From Clostridium sp. CAG:678 (GTDB lineage: Bacteria; Bacillota; Clostridia; Oscillospirales; Acutalibacteraceae), in contig HF991825.1 in assembly GCA_000431535.1 (NCBI GenBank), positions 54,591 through 118,590 of the forward strand: a stretch of 64,000 nucleotides of DNA, read 5' to 3'. Below, in pieces: positions 1-9,694 of the stretch; the stretch's first letter is position 1, and each line of letters begins with the position of its first letter. A program made the translations under genes and the position numbers. Under the pieces are notes generated by a model. It had not been told where the DNA came from. It was given only the letters and a program-made list of their open reading frames with translations, and ran no database searches.

Positions 1-292
1 CTATGAGTGGACGGATATGTATGCCACCTTTGCAAAAGAGGCAAGGGAAGAAGGCTTTGAAGATATTGCTTTTCTGTTTGAAAAAGTGGGCGAGATCGAA
101 AAGGAGCATGAGCAGAGATATCTGAAACTGCTGGAGAATGTTGAGGGCGGCCTGGTGTTCAGCCGTGATGAAGACAAAATCTGGAAATGCAGCAACTGCG
201 GCCATATTGTGATCGGCAAAGAGGCGCCGGAAGTGTGCCCGGTATGCGCACACCCCAGAGCGTATTTTGAGATTAAAGCGGAAAATTATTGA
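1..292 (+). CDS. Rubrerythrin, C-terminal part (5' end outside window)
   Basis: The frame is open from the first bases and reads [14 protein letters not shown] before the first internal Met, so the gene enters from the left. The remaining ~96 residues hold the last di-iron helix ([10 protein letters not shown]) and a C-terminal rubredoxin domain with two iron-binding pairs, CSNCG and CPVCAHP. This domain order (di-iron, then rubredoxin) is classical rubrerythrin, a cytoplasmic peroxide reductase of anaerobes. A second rubrerythrin of reversed order lies at 21950-22489. The gene is followed by its own terminator. Confidence 0.9.
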   Translation, partial: YEWTDMYATFAKEAREEGFEDIAFLFEKVGEIEKEHEQRYLKLLENVEGGLVFSRDEDKIWKCSNCGHIVIGKEAPEVCPVCAHPRAYFEIKAENY

Positions 293-303
293 TTTATGCC
301 CTG

Positions 304-340
304 AAAGTGCCCTGCGGCGTAAGCCGTTGGGCACTTTTAA
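304..340 (+). terminator. Intrinsic terminator after rubrerythrin
   Basis: AAAGTGCCC (304-312) pairs with GGGCACTTT (329-337), with an inner CGGC/GCCG stem, followed by a short T-rich tail. It lies between the rubrerythrin stop and the ribosome binding site of the next gene. Confidence 0.75.
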
Positions 341-356
341 AAGCGAGAGGTATACT

Positions 357-1301
357 ATGTTTTATCAGTTTCAGGATGAAGTTACCACTGTGGATGTGGA
401 TGAGATAGACAGCCATTATGTTACGGCAGGTTATGTAACGGTGGATCAGTTTGAGAAGATCTATGATAAATTCGGCTTTGCGGCGTCAACCGTGGAGGCG
501 GTCAAATCTGATAACATGTTTTTTCACGCGCGCTTCGGTGTGGAGGTCTACGACGATTACTGCTTTACGAAAATGAGCGTGATTAACGCACTGGATTTGA
601 ACGGCGAACGGGATGTGGTTGCCGTGTATATCAAGAAAAATCTGCTGATCGTTGTGGATGTGAAAGATAAGGACTGTTCCACAAGGGATAAGTTTTTGGC
701 AAGCCTGGATAAGTATTCTCCGATTAACATTACGCTTGAAAAACTAATCTATGCTTTTTTGGATAACCTTACGAATAAAGATAATAAAGCCATAGAGGAT
801 AAGGGCTTTGAGATCACGAAACTGGAAGAGATCGTTCTGCACGGCAACGCCGGCGATAATTTTAATCTGGATCTGCTTCAGATGAAAAAAGAATTGCTTT
901 CCATGCGCAATTATTATGAGCAGCTGATCGATATCGGCGAGGCGCTGGAGGATAACGAAAACGAGATCTTTGATGAAAATTACCTCAGATATATTGCAAA
1001 CTTTACTAAAAAAACAGTCCGCCTGCGTGATGATGTGGAACTTCTGCGCGGTTCTGTTGTTCATTTGCAGGATGCGTACCAGTCGTTTATAGATCTGAAA
1101 ACGAATCATACCATGCAGATCTTTACCGTTGTTTCCACCATCTTTTTTCCGCTTACGCTGATCGTGGGCTGGTATGGCATGAACTTTAAATATATGCCTG
1201 AACTGCAGTGGAAATACGGGTATGTGTTTGTGATTGCGCTGTCTGTAATCGTTGTGGCAGTGCTGGCAATTATAGGAAAGAAGAAAAAATGGATAGGTTA
1301 A
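357..1301 (+). CDS. CorA-family divalent metal ion transporter
   Basis: A 314-residue protein with the CorA layout: a long soluble N-terminal domain, a long helical stretch, then two C-terminal membrane helices. The signature YGMN (in GWYGMNFKYMPEL) follows the first membrane helix (IFTVVSTIFFPLTLIVGW); the second helix ends in a basic KKKK tail. The family carries Mg2+, Co2+ or Ni2+ (family knowledge). The frame is open further upstream to 267, but ATG 357 is chosen because GAGAGG precedes it and the upstream stretch overlaps the rubrerythrin end and its terminator. The gene sits four bases before tex, so the two are probably co-transcribed. Confidence 0.9.
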   Translation: MFYQFQDEVTTVDVDEIDSHYVTAGYVTVDQFEKIYDKFGFAASTVEAVKSDNMFFHARFGVEVYDDYCFTKMSVINALDLNGERDVVAVYIKKNLLIVVDVKDKDCSTRDKFLASLDKYSPINITLEKLIYAFLDNLTNKDNKAIEDKGFEITKLEEIVLHGNAGDNFNLDLLQMKKELLSMRNYYEQLIDIGEALEDNENEIFDENYLRYIANFTKKTVRLRDDVELLRGSVVHLQDAYQSFIDLKTNHTMQIFTVVSTIFFPLTLIVGWYGMNFKYMPELQWKYGYVFVIALSVIVVAVLAIIGKKKKWIG

Positions 1302-1305
1302 TTTT

Positions 1306-3447
1306 ATGAATATCATCGAAACACTTGCAAACGAATTCGGCGTTAAGATCCACCAGATCGAAAACACCGTAAAACTTCTGGACGACGGTAATACGATCCC
1401 GTTTATCGCGCGTTACAGAAAGGAAGCCACCGGATCGCTGGATGATCAGATCCTGCGCTCTATCAGTGACAGACTGGATTATCTGCGTTCCCTTGAAGAG
1501 CAAAAAGAAAAGGTAACGGCATCCATCACAGAACAGGGCGCGATGACAGCGGAGCTTGCCGCCGCGATCGATTCGGCAAAAACCTTAACGGAACTGGACG
1601 ATATCTACCGCCCTTACAGACCCAAACGAAAAACAAGAGCCTCCGTTGCCAAGGCGAAAGGCCTGGAGCCGCTGGCAAAAGATATACTGAAACAATCCGA
1701 TACCTTTGATCCGCTGAGCTCTGCCGCGCAGTACCTGAATGATGAAGTTGCAACCGCTGAGGAGGCAATCAGCGGCGCGCGCGATATCCTTGCGGAGATC
1801 ATTTCGGATGACGCAAATGTACGCCGCCAGCTTAGATATATGCTACGTGCCCACGGCGCGGTTGCCGTAAAAGCCGCTGCTGAGGACCCGGGCGTTTACG
1901 AAAATTACGCGGATTATAAAGAGCCGGTCTCCAAGATCGCAAACCACAGAATCCTTGCGGTCAACCGCGGCGAAAAAGAAAATATACTTAAGGTCAGCAT
2001 AGAACTGGATAAAGCAATCGGTATGAGCGTGCTCACAGGGCTCTATGTCAACGGCGCAAATGCCTCGGCGGATCTCGTGCGCGAGGCGGCGGAGGATTCC
2101 TATTCCCGTCTTGTTTATCCGGCGGTGGAGCGGGAGATACGAAATGATCTTACCGCCCGGGCAAGTGCGGACGCCATTAAGGTCTTTGCTGCCAACACGG
2201 CACAGCTGTTGATGCAGCCGCCTGTTCGCGGCAAGGTTACGATCGGTTTGGATCCGGGCTACCGCACCGGCTGCAAGGTAGCCGTTGTGGATGAAACGGG
2301 CAAGGTGCTGGATACCGCGGTGATTTATTGCGCGCCGCCGCACAGCAAAATAGAAGAAGCAAAGAAAATCATTAAAGATCTTGTAAAGCGCTACGGTGTT
2401 CAAATGTTTGCCATCGGAAACGGAACGGCGTCTCACGAAACGGAAGTTTTCGCGGCGGATGTTATCCGGGAACTGGATTGCGGCATCACCTATATGGTGG
2501 TCAGCGAGGCAGGCGCGTCTGTTTATTCAGCGTCCAAACTTGCTGCGCAGGAATTCCCACAGTATGATGTTTCGCTGCGCAGCGCCGTTTCCATTGCAAG
2601 AAGGTTGCAGGATCCGCTTGCAGAACTGGTTAAGATAGATCCGAAATCCATAGGCGTAGGGCAGTATCAGCATGATATGCCGCAAAAGGAACTCAATCAT
2701 GCGCTGGACGCCGTTGTGGAGGACTGTGTAAATTCCGTTGGCGTTGATCTGAATACGGCGTCTCCGTCTCTTTTGCAGCGGGTTTCCGGCGTTTCCGCTT
2801 CCGTTGCGGAAAATATTGTTCGCTACAGGGAAGAAAACGGCGCGTTCACTTCCAGAACGGAACTTCTAAACGTCCCCAAACTCGGCCCCAAGGCGTATGA
2901 GCAGTGCGCCGGATTTTTAAGAATTCCCGGCGGCAGAAATGTGCTGGATAATACAGCCGTGCATCCGGAATCTTACGAAACGGCAGAAAATCTTTTGAAA
3001 ATCTGCGGCGTTTCCAAAAGCGATGTTGCAAACGGAAAGGTAGCGGCGCTTACCAACACAGTAAAATCACGCGGCATCAAAACGCTTGCAGCCGAACTCG
3101 GCACCGGCGAGCCCACGCTTGCCGATATCGTTTCAGAGATCAGCAAACCCGGCAGGGATCCGCGTGAGGCGTTGCCTGCCCCGATGCTCAGAACGGATGT
3201 GATGGGCATGGAAGATCTGAAACCGGGTATGGAACTTAAAGGCACCGTCAGAAATGTAATTGATTTCGGCGCTTTTGTGGATGTCGGCGTTCATCAGGAC
3301 GGGCTTGTGCATATTTCCCAGATCTCCGATAAATTTATCCGGCATCCGTCGGAGGTGCTCAAAGTCGGTCAGATCGTTACGGTTTGGGTGCTTTCTGTGG
3401 ATACGGCTAAGAAACGTATCTCCCTCACCATGAAGAAGCCTGAATGA
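1306..3447 (+). CDS. tex: Tex-family RNA-binding transcription accessory protein
   Basis: At 713 residues this has the full Tex layout: N-terminal helical domain, a YqgF/RNase H-like core (GLDPGYRTGCKVAVVD, about residue 320), helix-hairpin-helix repeats (VGVDLNTASPSLLQRVSG, about 480), and a C-terminal S1 domain (GMELKGTVRNVIDFGAFVDVG, about 640) ending in RISLTMKKPE. Tex binds nucleic acid and is linked to transcription and stress tolerance. It follows the CorA gene by four bases and ends at a strong terminator. Confidence 0.96.
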   Translation: MNIIETLANEFGVKIHQIENTVKLLDDGNTIPFIARYRKEATGSLDDQILRSISDRLDYLRSLEEQKEKVTASITEQGAMTAELAAAIDSAKTLTELDDIYRPYRPKRKTRASVAKAKGLEPLAKDILKQSDTFDPLSSAAQYLNDEVATAEEAISGARDILAEIISDDANVRRQLRYMLRAHGAVAVKAAAEDPGVYENYADYKEPVSKIANHRILAVNRGEKENILKVSIELDKAIGMSVLTGLYVNGANASADLVREAAEDSYSRLVYPAVEREIRNDLTARASADAIKVFAANTAQLLMQPPVRGKVTIGLDPGYRTGCKVAVVDETGKVLDTAVIYCAPPHSKIEEAKKIIKDLVKRYGVQMFAIGNGTASHETEVFAADVIRELDCGITYMVVSEAGASVYSASKLAAQEFPQYDVSLRSAVSIARRLQDPLAELVKIDPKSIGVGQYQHDMPQKELNHALDAVVEDCVNSVGVDLNTASPSLLQRVSGVSASVAENIVRYREENGAFTSRTELLNVPKLGPKAYEQCAGFLRIPGGRNVLDNTAVHPESYETAENLLKICGVSKSDVANGKVAALTNTVKSRGIKTLAAELGTGEPTLADIVSEISKPGRDPREALPAPMLRTDVMGMEDLKPGMELKGTVRNVIDFGAFVDVGVHQDGLVHISQISDKFIRHPSEVLKVGQIVTVWVLSVDTAKKRISLTMKKPE

Positions 3448-3489
3448 CCGCAGGGTATTTTTAATTACCGTATATAGGAACATAATAAA

Positions 3490-3526
3490 AAACGGGTCTG
3501 CTTTAAAAAGCGGACTCGTTTTTTTA
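3490..3526 (+). terminator. Terminator between tex and nadC
   Basis: Stem ACGGGTCTGC / GCGGACTCGT (with G-T pairs and a TTTAAAAA centre) followed by seven T residues. The left flank has an A-run, so it can also end nadC transcription arriving on the minus strand. Confidence 0.8.
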
Positions 3527-3570
3527 TCTTTTTTGCTTTTATGCGGATTATGAACGGTTGCCGCGCCGTT

Positions 3571-4410
3571 TTATTCAACAGGCTTCAGATTTTTCAGGCT
3601 GATATCCAGCACGGGAGCGGAATGGGTCAGCGCGCCGCTGGAAACATAGTCCACGCCGATCTCGGCTATTTCTTTCAGCCTTTCTTTCGTTACATTGCCG
3701 GAACATTCGGTCTCGGCTCTGCCGTTGATAAGCGCAACGGCTTTTTTCATCGTATCATTATCCATATTGTCCAGCATAATGATGTCGGCGCCGGCGTCCA
3801 GCGCCTCTTGCACCTGTTCCAGGGTTTCCGTTTCGATCTCAATTTTTCTTACGAACGGCGCGTAGGCCTTTGCCATTTCTATGGCTTTCGTAACGGAGCC
3901 CGCCGCGCCGATGTGGTTGTCTTTGAGCAGTACGCCGTCAGAAAGGTTGTAACGATGATTTCTTCCGCCGCCTACGGTTACGGCATATTTTTCAAACGGG
4001 CGCATATTCGGGGTTGTTTTTCTTGTGTCCAAAAGCGTTGTCTTTGTTCCCGCAAGTTCTTTTGCGTATTCGTTTGTGATGGTTGCAATGCCACTCATGC
4101 GCTGTAAATAATTCAGCGCGGTCCGTTCGCCGGAGAGCAGTGCCCTGATATCGCCGTAAAGCGTTCCGATCAACTCGCCTTTTTTTACCGGTTCTCCGTC
4201 TTTTACTTCTGTTTCAAAGCGGAAAGACGGATCCAGCAGGGTAAATGTCCGCACAAATACTTCCAGCCCGCAGAGGATACCGCCCGCCTTGCAGATCAGC
4301 TGTGCCGTACCCTGCCGGTTCTCCGGCATAACGGCGTTTGTGGAAACGTCCTCGCTGGTAATGTCTTCTTTCAGCGCGTGCAGGATATACTCATCCATAT
4401 TAATCTTCAT
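3571..4410 (-). CDS. nadC: Nicotinate-nucleotide pyrophosphorylase (quinolinate phosphoribosyltransferase)
   Basis: A 279-residue protein, normal for NadC, which turns quinolinate and PRPP into nicotinate mononucleotide. Signature regions are visible: RTALNYLQRMSGIAT, LDTRKTTPNMRPFEKYAV, then GGGRNHRYNLSDGVLLKDNH, and IMLDNM near the C-terminus. The start is set at MKINMDEYIL (4410) rather than the longer frame from 4428, giving the usual N-terminus. The start lies inside the last codons of nadB (11-base overlap), pointing to translational coupling. Confidence 0.95.
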   Translation of the reverse strand: MKINMDEYILHALKEDITSEDVSTNAVMPENRQGTAQLICKAGGILCGLEVFVRTFTLLDPSFRFETEVKDGEPVKKGELIGTLYGDIRALLSGERTALNYLQRMSGIATITNEYAKELAGTKTTLLDTRKTTPNMRPFEKYAVTVGGGRNHRYNLSDGVLLKDNHIGAAGSVTKAIEMAKAYAPFVRKIEIETETLEQVQEALDAGADIIMLDNMDNDTMKKAVALINGRAETECSGNVTKERLKEIAEIGVDYVSSGALTHSAPVLDISLKNLKPVE

Positions 4411-5722
4411 CGTTACACCACTTATCATAAAAAGCCCTGTCCTTTCTTTTGATCTCGTTCATGATCAGGTCTCTGAATTCCTTTTCGCGTTGCGCTTTTG
4501 GCGGCAGGGAATCCCAGTCCGTCTGCGGCGCATAGGTCTCTTTTTCACTGCTGTCTTTAGCAATCAGATCCGCTGCCCGTTTGGAGAATACCATGCTTTC
4601 CAGCAAACTGTTGGAGGCAAGCCGGTTTTTACCGTGCACGCCGTTGCATGCGGTCTCGCCAACGGCAAACAGATGCGCCATGGAAGTTCTGCCGTTGATG
4701 TCGGTCTTGATCCCGCCCATCATATAATGCTGGCCCGGGGTAACGGGAACTTTGTCTTTGGTAATATCGTACCCCTCTTCCATGCACGCCTCAAAAATAT
4801 TTGGAAACCGCTTTTGCGCCTGTTCGCTCGTCATGGTAGGCAGTGTGATGTAAACGTGATCCGTTCCGAATTTTTCCATCTCCTTGCAGATCGCGTCGGT
4901 TACCACATCTCTCGGCTGCAGTTCATCCGTAAATCTTTCTCCGTTTTCGTTGAGCAGTATGGCGCCTTCTCCTCTTACGCTCTCGCTGATCAGAAAACGC
5001 CTGCCGCTCTTTTTGCTGTAAAGCGTGGTGGGGTGGATCTGTATGTAATTCATGTCTTTCATCTCAATGCCGTGCTTGAGCGCAAGGGCAAAGGCGTCGC
5101 CGGTGATGTGCGGAAAGTTTGTAGAGTTTTTAAACAGCCCGCCGATACCGCCAGTGGCAAGTATAATATCCTTTGCCAGTATGGCGCCGCGTTCGCCGTA
5201 TTCGTCTTCGCAAACAATCCCGTAGCAGATATTGTCTTTTTCAATCAGATCTATCATCGTGGTTTGCGCTATAAAGGTAATATTTTTCCGCTTTTTTGCA
5301 ATGGAAAGCAGTGTGGCGGTGATCTCTTTCCCGGTCTCATCCTTGTGGTGCAGAATCCGGTTGCGCCGGTGCGCGCCTTCGCGCGTGTAATCATAAGAAC
5401 CGCTGCTGTCCGTGTCAAACTGAACACCCAGCTGAATCAGAGTGCTGATCACATCCGGCGAAGATTCTATCATCACCCGAACGCTTTCCGGGTTGTTTTC
5501 ATAGTGCCCCGCCCGCATCGTATCCTCAAAATAGCAGTCAAAATCCTTTATATCTTTTAAAACGCATACGCCGCCCTGCGCAAGGTAGGAATCGCATTCT
5601 TTCAGGTCTTCCTTTGTTATAACCAGAACCTTTTTGCTTTCCGGCAGGCACAGCGCGGCAAACAGGCCCGCAACGCCGCTGCCAACGATTACTGCGTCAG
5701 TTTTAATAAAATCTCTTTTCAT
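4400..5722 (-). CDS. nadB: L-aspartate oxidase
   Basis: A 440-residue flavoprotein that oxidises L-aspartate to iminoaspartate. It shows an N-terminal FAD-binding glycine motif (VGSGVAGLFAA), the QGGVCV region, MNYIQIHPT, SESVRGEGAILLNENG, and the C-terminal GETACNGVHGKNRLASNSLLE. It is shorter than the roughly 530-residue proteobacterial form and seems to lack most of the C-terminal helical extension, as other clostridial versions do. ATG 5722 is preferred over the GTG at 5755 because it places the FAD motif at the usual distance, although its ribosome binding site is weak. No nadA is next to it here. Confidence 0.93.
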   Translation of the reverse strand: MKRDFIKTDAVIVGSGVAGLFAALCLPESKKVLVITKEDLKECDSYLAQGGVCVLKDIKDFDCYFEDTMRAGHYENNPESVRVMIESSPDVISTLIQLGVQFDTDSSGSYDYTREGAHRRNRILHHKDETGKEITATLLSIAKKRKNITFIAQTTMIDLIEKDNICYGIVCEDEYGERGAILAKDIILATGGIGGLFKNSTNFPHITGDAFALALKHGIEMKDMNYIQIHPTTLYSKKSGRRFLISESVRGEGAILLNENGERFTDELQPRDVVTDAICKEMEKFGTDHVYITLPTMTSEQAQKRFPNIFEACMEEGYDITKDKVPVTPGQHYMMGGIKTDINGRTSMAHLFAVGETACNGVHGKNRLASNSLLESMVFSKRAADLIAKDSSEKETYAPQTDWDSLPPKAQREKEFRDLIMNEIKRKDRAFYDKWCNDED

Positions 5723-5951
5723 AACTATACCCGTTGTGCCGGGCACTCCTCCCACATGTTTATATTAATATATAATTAATTCCCGCTAAAGTCAAGAAAA
5801 TAAATCCATATGTCTTGCCAGCGCGCGGTTTTTTTGTTAATATGGAAATGGATTTATGCTGCAAAACTTCTGAAATTTGTATTTTTTCTTCCAGCATTTG
5901 ACATAAATTTGACTTTGTTTAAACTTGAACTTGAAAAACGGGGTTTATAGT

Positions 5952-6524
5952 ATGGACGTTAATGTCTACGATTTTGACAATACAATCTATGACGGCGAAA
6001 CACTTGTTGATTTTATTTTGTATTTTGTGCGCAGAGATATAAAAATATGGAAATACCTGCCCAAATTGATCGTGATCGCCTTTAAGGATATGCTTCACCT
6101 TTTCACGGTGGAGGATGCCGTGGAGGCGTATGCTTCCTTTTTGGAGGGTTATTACGTAAATGCCGGCGATTTTTCCGGCGCGGTGGTCGATTTCTGGAAC
6201 AAAAATGAGAAAAAGATCAAACCGTGGTATGCAGCGGTGCGCAAAGACAGTGATATCATCGTTTCCGGCACTACGGATTTCATATTGGATGAGATCATGA
6301 AAAGAATGGGCATAAAGCATTATGTTGGTTCCAGCATAGATAAGAAAACAGGCAAATTCCGCCGCCTTTGCTTTCTCGAAAACAAGGTAAAGATCTTTCG
6401 TGAACTTTATCCGAATGCACATATTGCCAATTTTTATACGGACAGTATGAATGATAAAGCCATGATGGATATTGCGGACCATGTTTACCTTGTGAAAAAG
6501 AACAAGATCACAAAAATCAAATAA
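5952..6524 (+). CDS. HAD superfamily (subfamily IB) phosphatase
   Basis: A 190-residue protein that opens with the HAD motif I in the form VYDFDNTIYDGET; the two aspartates are the nucleophile and general acid. Motif II is IIVSGTTDFILDEI, and the later acidic motif is in NFYTDSMNDKAMMD. The sequence resembles SerB-like IB phosphatases, but the substrate cannot be assigned. ATG 5952 is chosen over 5925 because motif I then starts immediately and an ACGGGG ribosome binding site precedes it. It lies 18 bases before a GPH-family symporter and may act on a product of its cargo (inference). Confidence 0.82.
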   Translation: MDVNVYDFDNTIYDGETLVDFILYFVRRDIKIWKYLPKLIVIAFKDMLHLFTVEDAVEAYASFLEGYYVNAGDFSGAVVDFWNKNEKKIKPWYAAVRKDSDIIVSGTTDFILDEIMKRMGIKHYVGSSIDKKTGKFRRLCFLENKVKIFRELYPNAHIANFYTDSMNDKAMMDIADHVYLVKKNKITKIK

Positions 6525-6542
6525 AACTTTAGGGGGAGAATC

Positions 6543-8063
6543 ATGGGGAAGTTTAATGTAAAAGAATTTCTGAACAGCAAGATCATTAAAACCGATGTCG
6601 GCGAAGAAACTTACCTTACCTGGAAAGAAACGCTGTCTTACGCTGTCGGCCGCGGCGCGCAGGGTATGAATACCAGCATGACTTCGTCCAAATACATCAA
6701 CTTCTTTTTAACGAATGTTCTGTTCAAAAAGCTGAAAGACCCAATGGGCACAGCATCCAAAATACGCCTTTTCTGCGGCATTTTTGACGCGATCAACGAT
6801 CCGATGATGGGCGTGATCGTGGATAAAACCAGAACCAAAGACGGCCAGATGCGGCCGTATATCAAATGGGCGCCGATCTTTGTTTCGATCGTTATGATCC
6901 TGTTTTTTATCGGCAGCGCGGACGCTTCGCCTGTTTTTAACATTATTTATACAACGCTTTTGTTTATCGGGCTGGATGTTACATACACTGCTTTTGATAT
7001 CCCGATGGGCGCGCTTGCTTTTTCCATTACACCAAGCGGTATAGAGCGAACAAAGCTTTTCGGCGTGAGTTCCATTATCCGTTCGGTATTGGGCGCGCTG
7101 CCGCAGGTGTTTGTTGCCGGCGCCGCGCTTCTTCCTTATTTTAAGGATCACACGCCGCAGGCTTATCTGACTTCTGCTATCATTTCCGCCATCGGCATTG
7201 TATTTTTAACCAGATTTACCTTTAAGAACACAAAGGAAAGGGCGGAGCACAGAGAGGATGTGCCTTCCGTAAAAGAATGCGTAATGCTTCTTTTCAAAAA
7301 CAGGCCGCTGCTGATGCTCTTCCTTGGCAACATCTTCTTTGTGATCTGCAAGATTGCGGAGCAGGTATCTTTCTATTTCGTTGCCGATCTTATGTTTAAC
7401 AGGCAGTATAATATCTTTATTGATGTTGTAAAATTCCCCGGATTCCTGATTGCAGGTCTGCTCGTTCCGAAGATCATTGAAAGGCTCGGCAGAAAGGCAG
7501 ACAGCAAAAAGTTCTATCAGGCTTGCTGTATCGCAGCCATCATCCTGCATGCGCTGTTTGCGATCACATGCTATAACGGGCTTATGAACAAAGCTGCCGG
7601 AGACAGTGTGCCGCTCTTTACCGGCATACTGGTTGTGCTCTTTACCGGGCTCACCTCCATTCCGCTGGAATTCAAAAACCTGATCCAAAAGGAAATGGAA
7701 GCGGAAACCGTAGACTATATTGAGTGGAAGACCGGCACCCGTGTTGAGGGTATCATGCTTTCCATCATGAGCTTTACCGGCAAGATCGAGAATACGTTTT
7801 CTTCTTCAATCGGCCTTGCGATCCTTGGTTTTACAGGTTATGTGCAGCATACCGAAGGCTCGCTCATTCAGAATACGGAAACCAACTGGGCGCTCTTCCT
7901 GCTTACTACGCTTGTTCCTGCGATCGGCTATCTGCTCATGCTGATTCCGATGCATTTCTATAACATCACCGGAGACGGCCACAGACAGATGATGAAAGAG
8001 ATCATGGAAAGAAGAGCGGCGCGCAAAGCGGAAAAAGAAACCGCCAAAGCCGTAAACGAATAA
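6543..8063 (+). CDS. GPH-family (glycoside/pentoside/hexuronide:cation) symporter
   Basis: A 506-residue polytopic membrane protein with about 12 predicted hydrophobic helices. The GPH signature region FDAINDPMMGVIVDKTRTKDGQ (between helices 2 and 3) and the later EAETVDYIEWKTGTRVEGIM are both present. The C-terminus is basic and cytoplasmic (MERRAARKAEK). The ribosome binding site AGGGGGAGA precedes the ATG. The family moves sugars or glycosides with Na+ or H+; the substrate is unknown. A second, distant member is at 19857-21296. Confidence 0.9.
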   Translation: MGKFNVKEFLNSKIIKTDVGEETYLTWKETLSYAVGRGAQGMNTSMTSSKYINFFLTNVLFKKLKDPMGTASKIRLFCGIFDAINDPMMGVIVDKTRTKDGQMRPYIKWAPIFVSIVMILFFIGSADASPVFNIIYTTLLFIGLDVTYTAFDIPMGALAFSITPSGIERTKLFGVSSIIRSVLGALPQVFVAGAALLPYFKDHTPQAYLTSAIISAIGIVFLTRFTFKNTKERAEHREDVPSVKECVMLLFKNRPLLMLFLGNIFFVICKIAEQVSFYFVADLMFNRQYNIFIDVVKFPGFLIAGLLVPKIIERLGRKADSKKFYQACCIAAIILHALFAITCYNGLMNKAAGDSVPLFTGILVVLFTGLTSIPLEFKNLIQKEMEAETVDYIEWKTGTRVEGIMLSIMSFTGKIENTFSSSIGLAILGFTGYVQHTEGSLIQNTETNWALFLLTTLVPAIGYLLMLIPMHFYNITGDGHRQMMKEIMERRAARKAEKETAKAVNE

Positions 8064-8082
8064 TTATATTGAAAGAGAGAAA

Positions 8083-8121
8083 ACAGGCAGATCCTTTTAT
8101 GCGGGATCTGCCTGTTCTTTT
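8083..8121 (+). terminator. Terminator after the GPH symporter
   Basis: A 12-base stem, ACAGGCAGATCC (8083-8094) with GGATCTGCCTGT (8104-8115), followed by TCTTTT. Confidence 0.85.
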
Positions 8122-8175
8122 GTAAGGCGCTTGCATAACCTTTACCGTTTAAGTATAATGAAAGTAGGTGATACA

Positions 8176-9546
8176 ATGAAAATAACCTTTATTGCGGATA
8201 CGCATTATTATTCAAAATCCTTGGGAACAAGCGGAAAGGCCTATGAGCTCCGCTCCGGATCGGATCAGAAATGTCTTGCCGAAACCGGGGAGATCATAGA
8301 CGCCGCATTTCAGCAGATCGCAAACAGTGATACGGACGCTGTTTTTATTCTCGGTGATGTTACAAACGATGGCGAAATGGTGTCCCACCTTGAATTCCGG
8401 GAAAAACTTTATCAGTTGAAAAAGAAAAAGCCGGTCTATTTGATTACAGCAACGCATGACTGGTGCTGTGATGAAAATCCCCGCCGCTTTGAAGGGAATA
8501 AAACATTTCACGATGTTCCGGTTATGAAAAGTTCTGATCTTCCTGCGTTTTACAAAGATTTCGGTCCCGCGCAGGCGGCGGATTCTTTTATTACGGATAT
8601 CGGAACGGTCTGCTACACGATCCAACTTTCAGATAAAATACGGGTACTGTGCCTGAATGATGATAAGAATGAAAACGATCACGCCGGCTTTACGCCCGCG
8701 TGCAGAACGTGGATCGTTCGTCAGCTTCAAAAGGCAAAGGCGGACGGCGCTTTGATGATCGGTATAGAGCATCATTTGCTTATGCCCCATGTTTCACCGC
8801 TGATCACAGGCGGTTCCACGTGCGTTGAAAACCGGGAAGAGGTTGCCTCGTTCTTTGCCGATAACGGACTTCGGTATATGTTCGTCGGGCACAGCCATAT
8901 TCAGGATACGGATTTTTTTGTCAGCCCCTCCGGCAATAAAATTACGGAAGTCAATGTCGGTTCCCTGTGCGGCTATCCCGCACCAATCGTGAACGTCACC
9001 GTTCAGGCGGGCGGCATGCTTTCTTATAAGGTAGAGCATCTGAAAACATTTATTCTCAACGGCAGTCAAACGGATGCGCAGCAGTTTCTTGCAAAGCACG
9101 CCTGTGATCTGCTCTTTAATGTAACAAAGTGCCGGGATAAAAATGAATTTATGGAGCGTGCGGACGCTCTGCAGCTGAACGGGCGTGCACTCGGCAGATA
9201 TTGGTTCCTGTTTAAACCGCTTTTACACAAGATCGATACTGCTCTCGTTTGGGACGCATATAAACTTTTGCGCGCGTGCGGTCTTGCAACAGGCGTTTCC
9301 AAAGCAGATGCCATGCAGTTCAGATATAAGCCGCTGCGTGAAATGATCGGCGAAATATGGCTCTCCATATTGGATGGCGCAAGAACGCCGCATTCCAGAA
9401 ACAGCGCTTATTACCGTGTGGTTATGTGCGCGATGCGCGCCCCGTCAAGATTATTTAAAAAGAATGAAGATCTTAAAAAACTTACGCTTGCGGCAGATCA
9501 TATCCTTACAGGCGGCGAGATCAATAATCAAAACGCAGTGATTTAA
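8176..9546 (+). CDS. Metallophosphoesterase (calcineurin-like)
   Basis: A 456-residue protein carrying the calcineurin-type metal motifs: FIADTHYY near the N-terminus (D and H), ILGDVTNDGE, TATHDW in place of the usual GNHD, IGIEHHLL, and FVGHSHIQD. The C-terminal ~170 residues (helical, after KVEHLKTFIL) are unassigned. Start 8176 has a clear GTAGGTGA ribosome binding site; an in-frame ATG at 8161 is less well placed. There is no signal peptide, so it should be cytoplasmic. The substrate is unknown. Confidence 0.82.
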   Translation: MKITFIADTHYYSKSLGTSGKAYELRSGSDQKCLAETGEIIDAAFQQIANSDTDAVFILGDVTNDGEMVSHLEFREKLYQLKKKKPVYLITATHDWCCDENPRRFEGNKTFHDVPVMKSSDLPAFYKDFGPAQAADSFITDIGTVCYTIQLSDKIRVLCLNDDKNENDHAGFTPACRTWIVRQLQKAKADGALMIGIEHHLLMPHVSPLITGGSTCVENREEVASFFADNGLRYMFVGHSHIQDTDFFVSPSGNKITEVNVGSLCGYPAPIVNVTVQAGGMLSYKVEHLKTFILNGSQTDAQQFLAKHACDLLFNVTKCRDKNEFMERADALQLNGRALGRYWFLFKPLLHKIDTALVWDAYKLLRACGLATGVSKADAMQFRYKPLREMIGEIWLSILDGARTPHSRNSAYYRVVMCAMRAPSRLFKKNEDLKKLTLAADHILTGGEINNQNAVI

Positions 9547-9641
9547 GGCAAGAGAAAATATCGGTGTGCAGACTGCTCAAAAACAGCCCTGACTTGCGTT
9601 CAATAAGCCAGAGTCGTTTTATATATTAAAAGTGTAAAGAA

Positions 9642-9673
9642 AAAAGGCGCTGTTTCAGCGCCTTTTCGTTTTT
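9642..9673. terminator. Bidirectional terminator between convergent genes
   Basis: AAAAGGCGCTG / CAGCGCCTTTT around a TTT loop, with A-run and T-run on the two sides. It serves the metallophosphoesterase on plus and the CNNM gene on minus. Confidence 0.85.
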
Positions 9674-9694
9674 TAACAGAAATCATCTGCGGCA

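Noticed and set aside
3541-5560. Long plus-strand open frames at 3541-4107 and 4289-5560
   Set aside because: They are antisense to nadC and nadB, have no ribosome binding site and no recognisable domain; the minus-strand genes fully explain the region.
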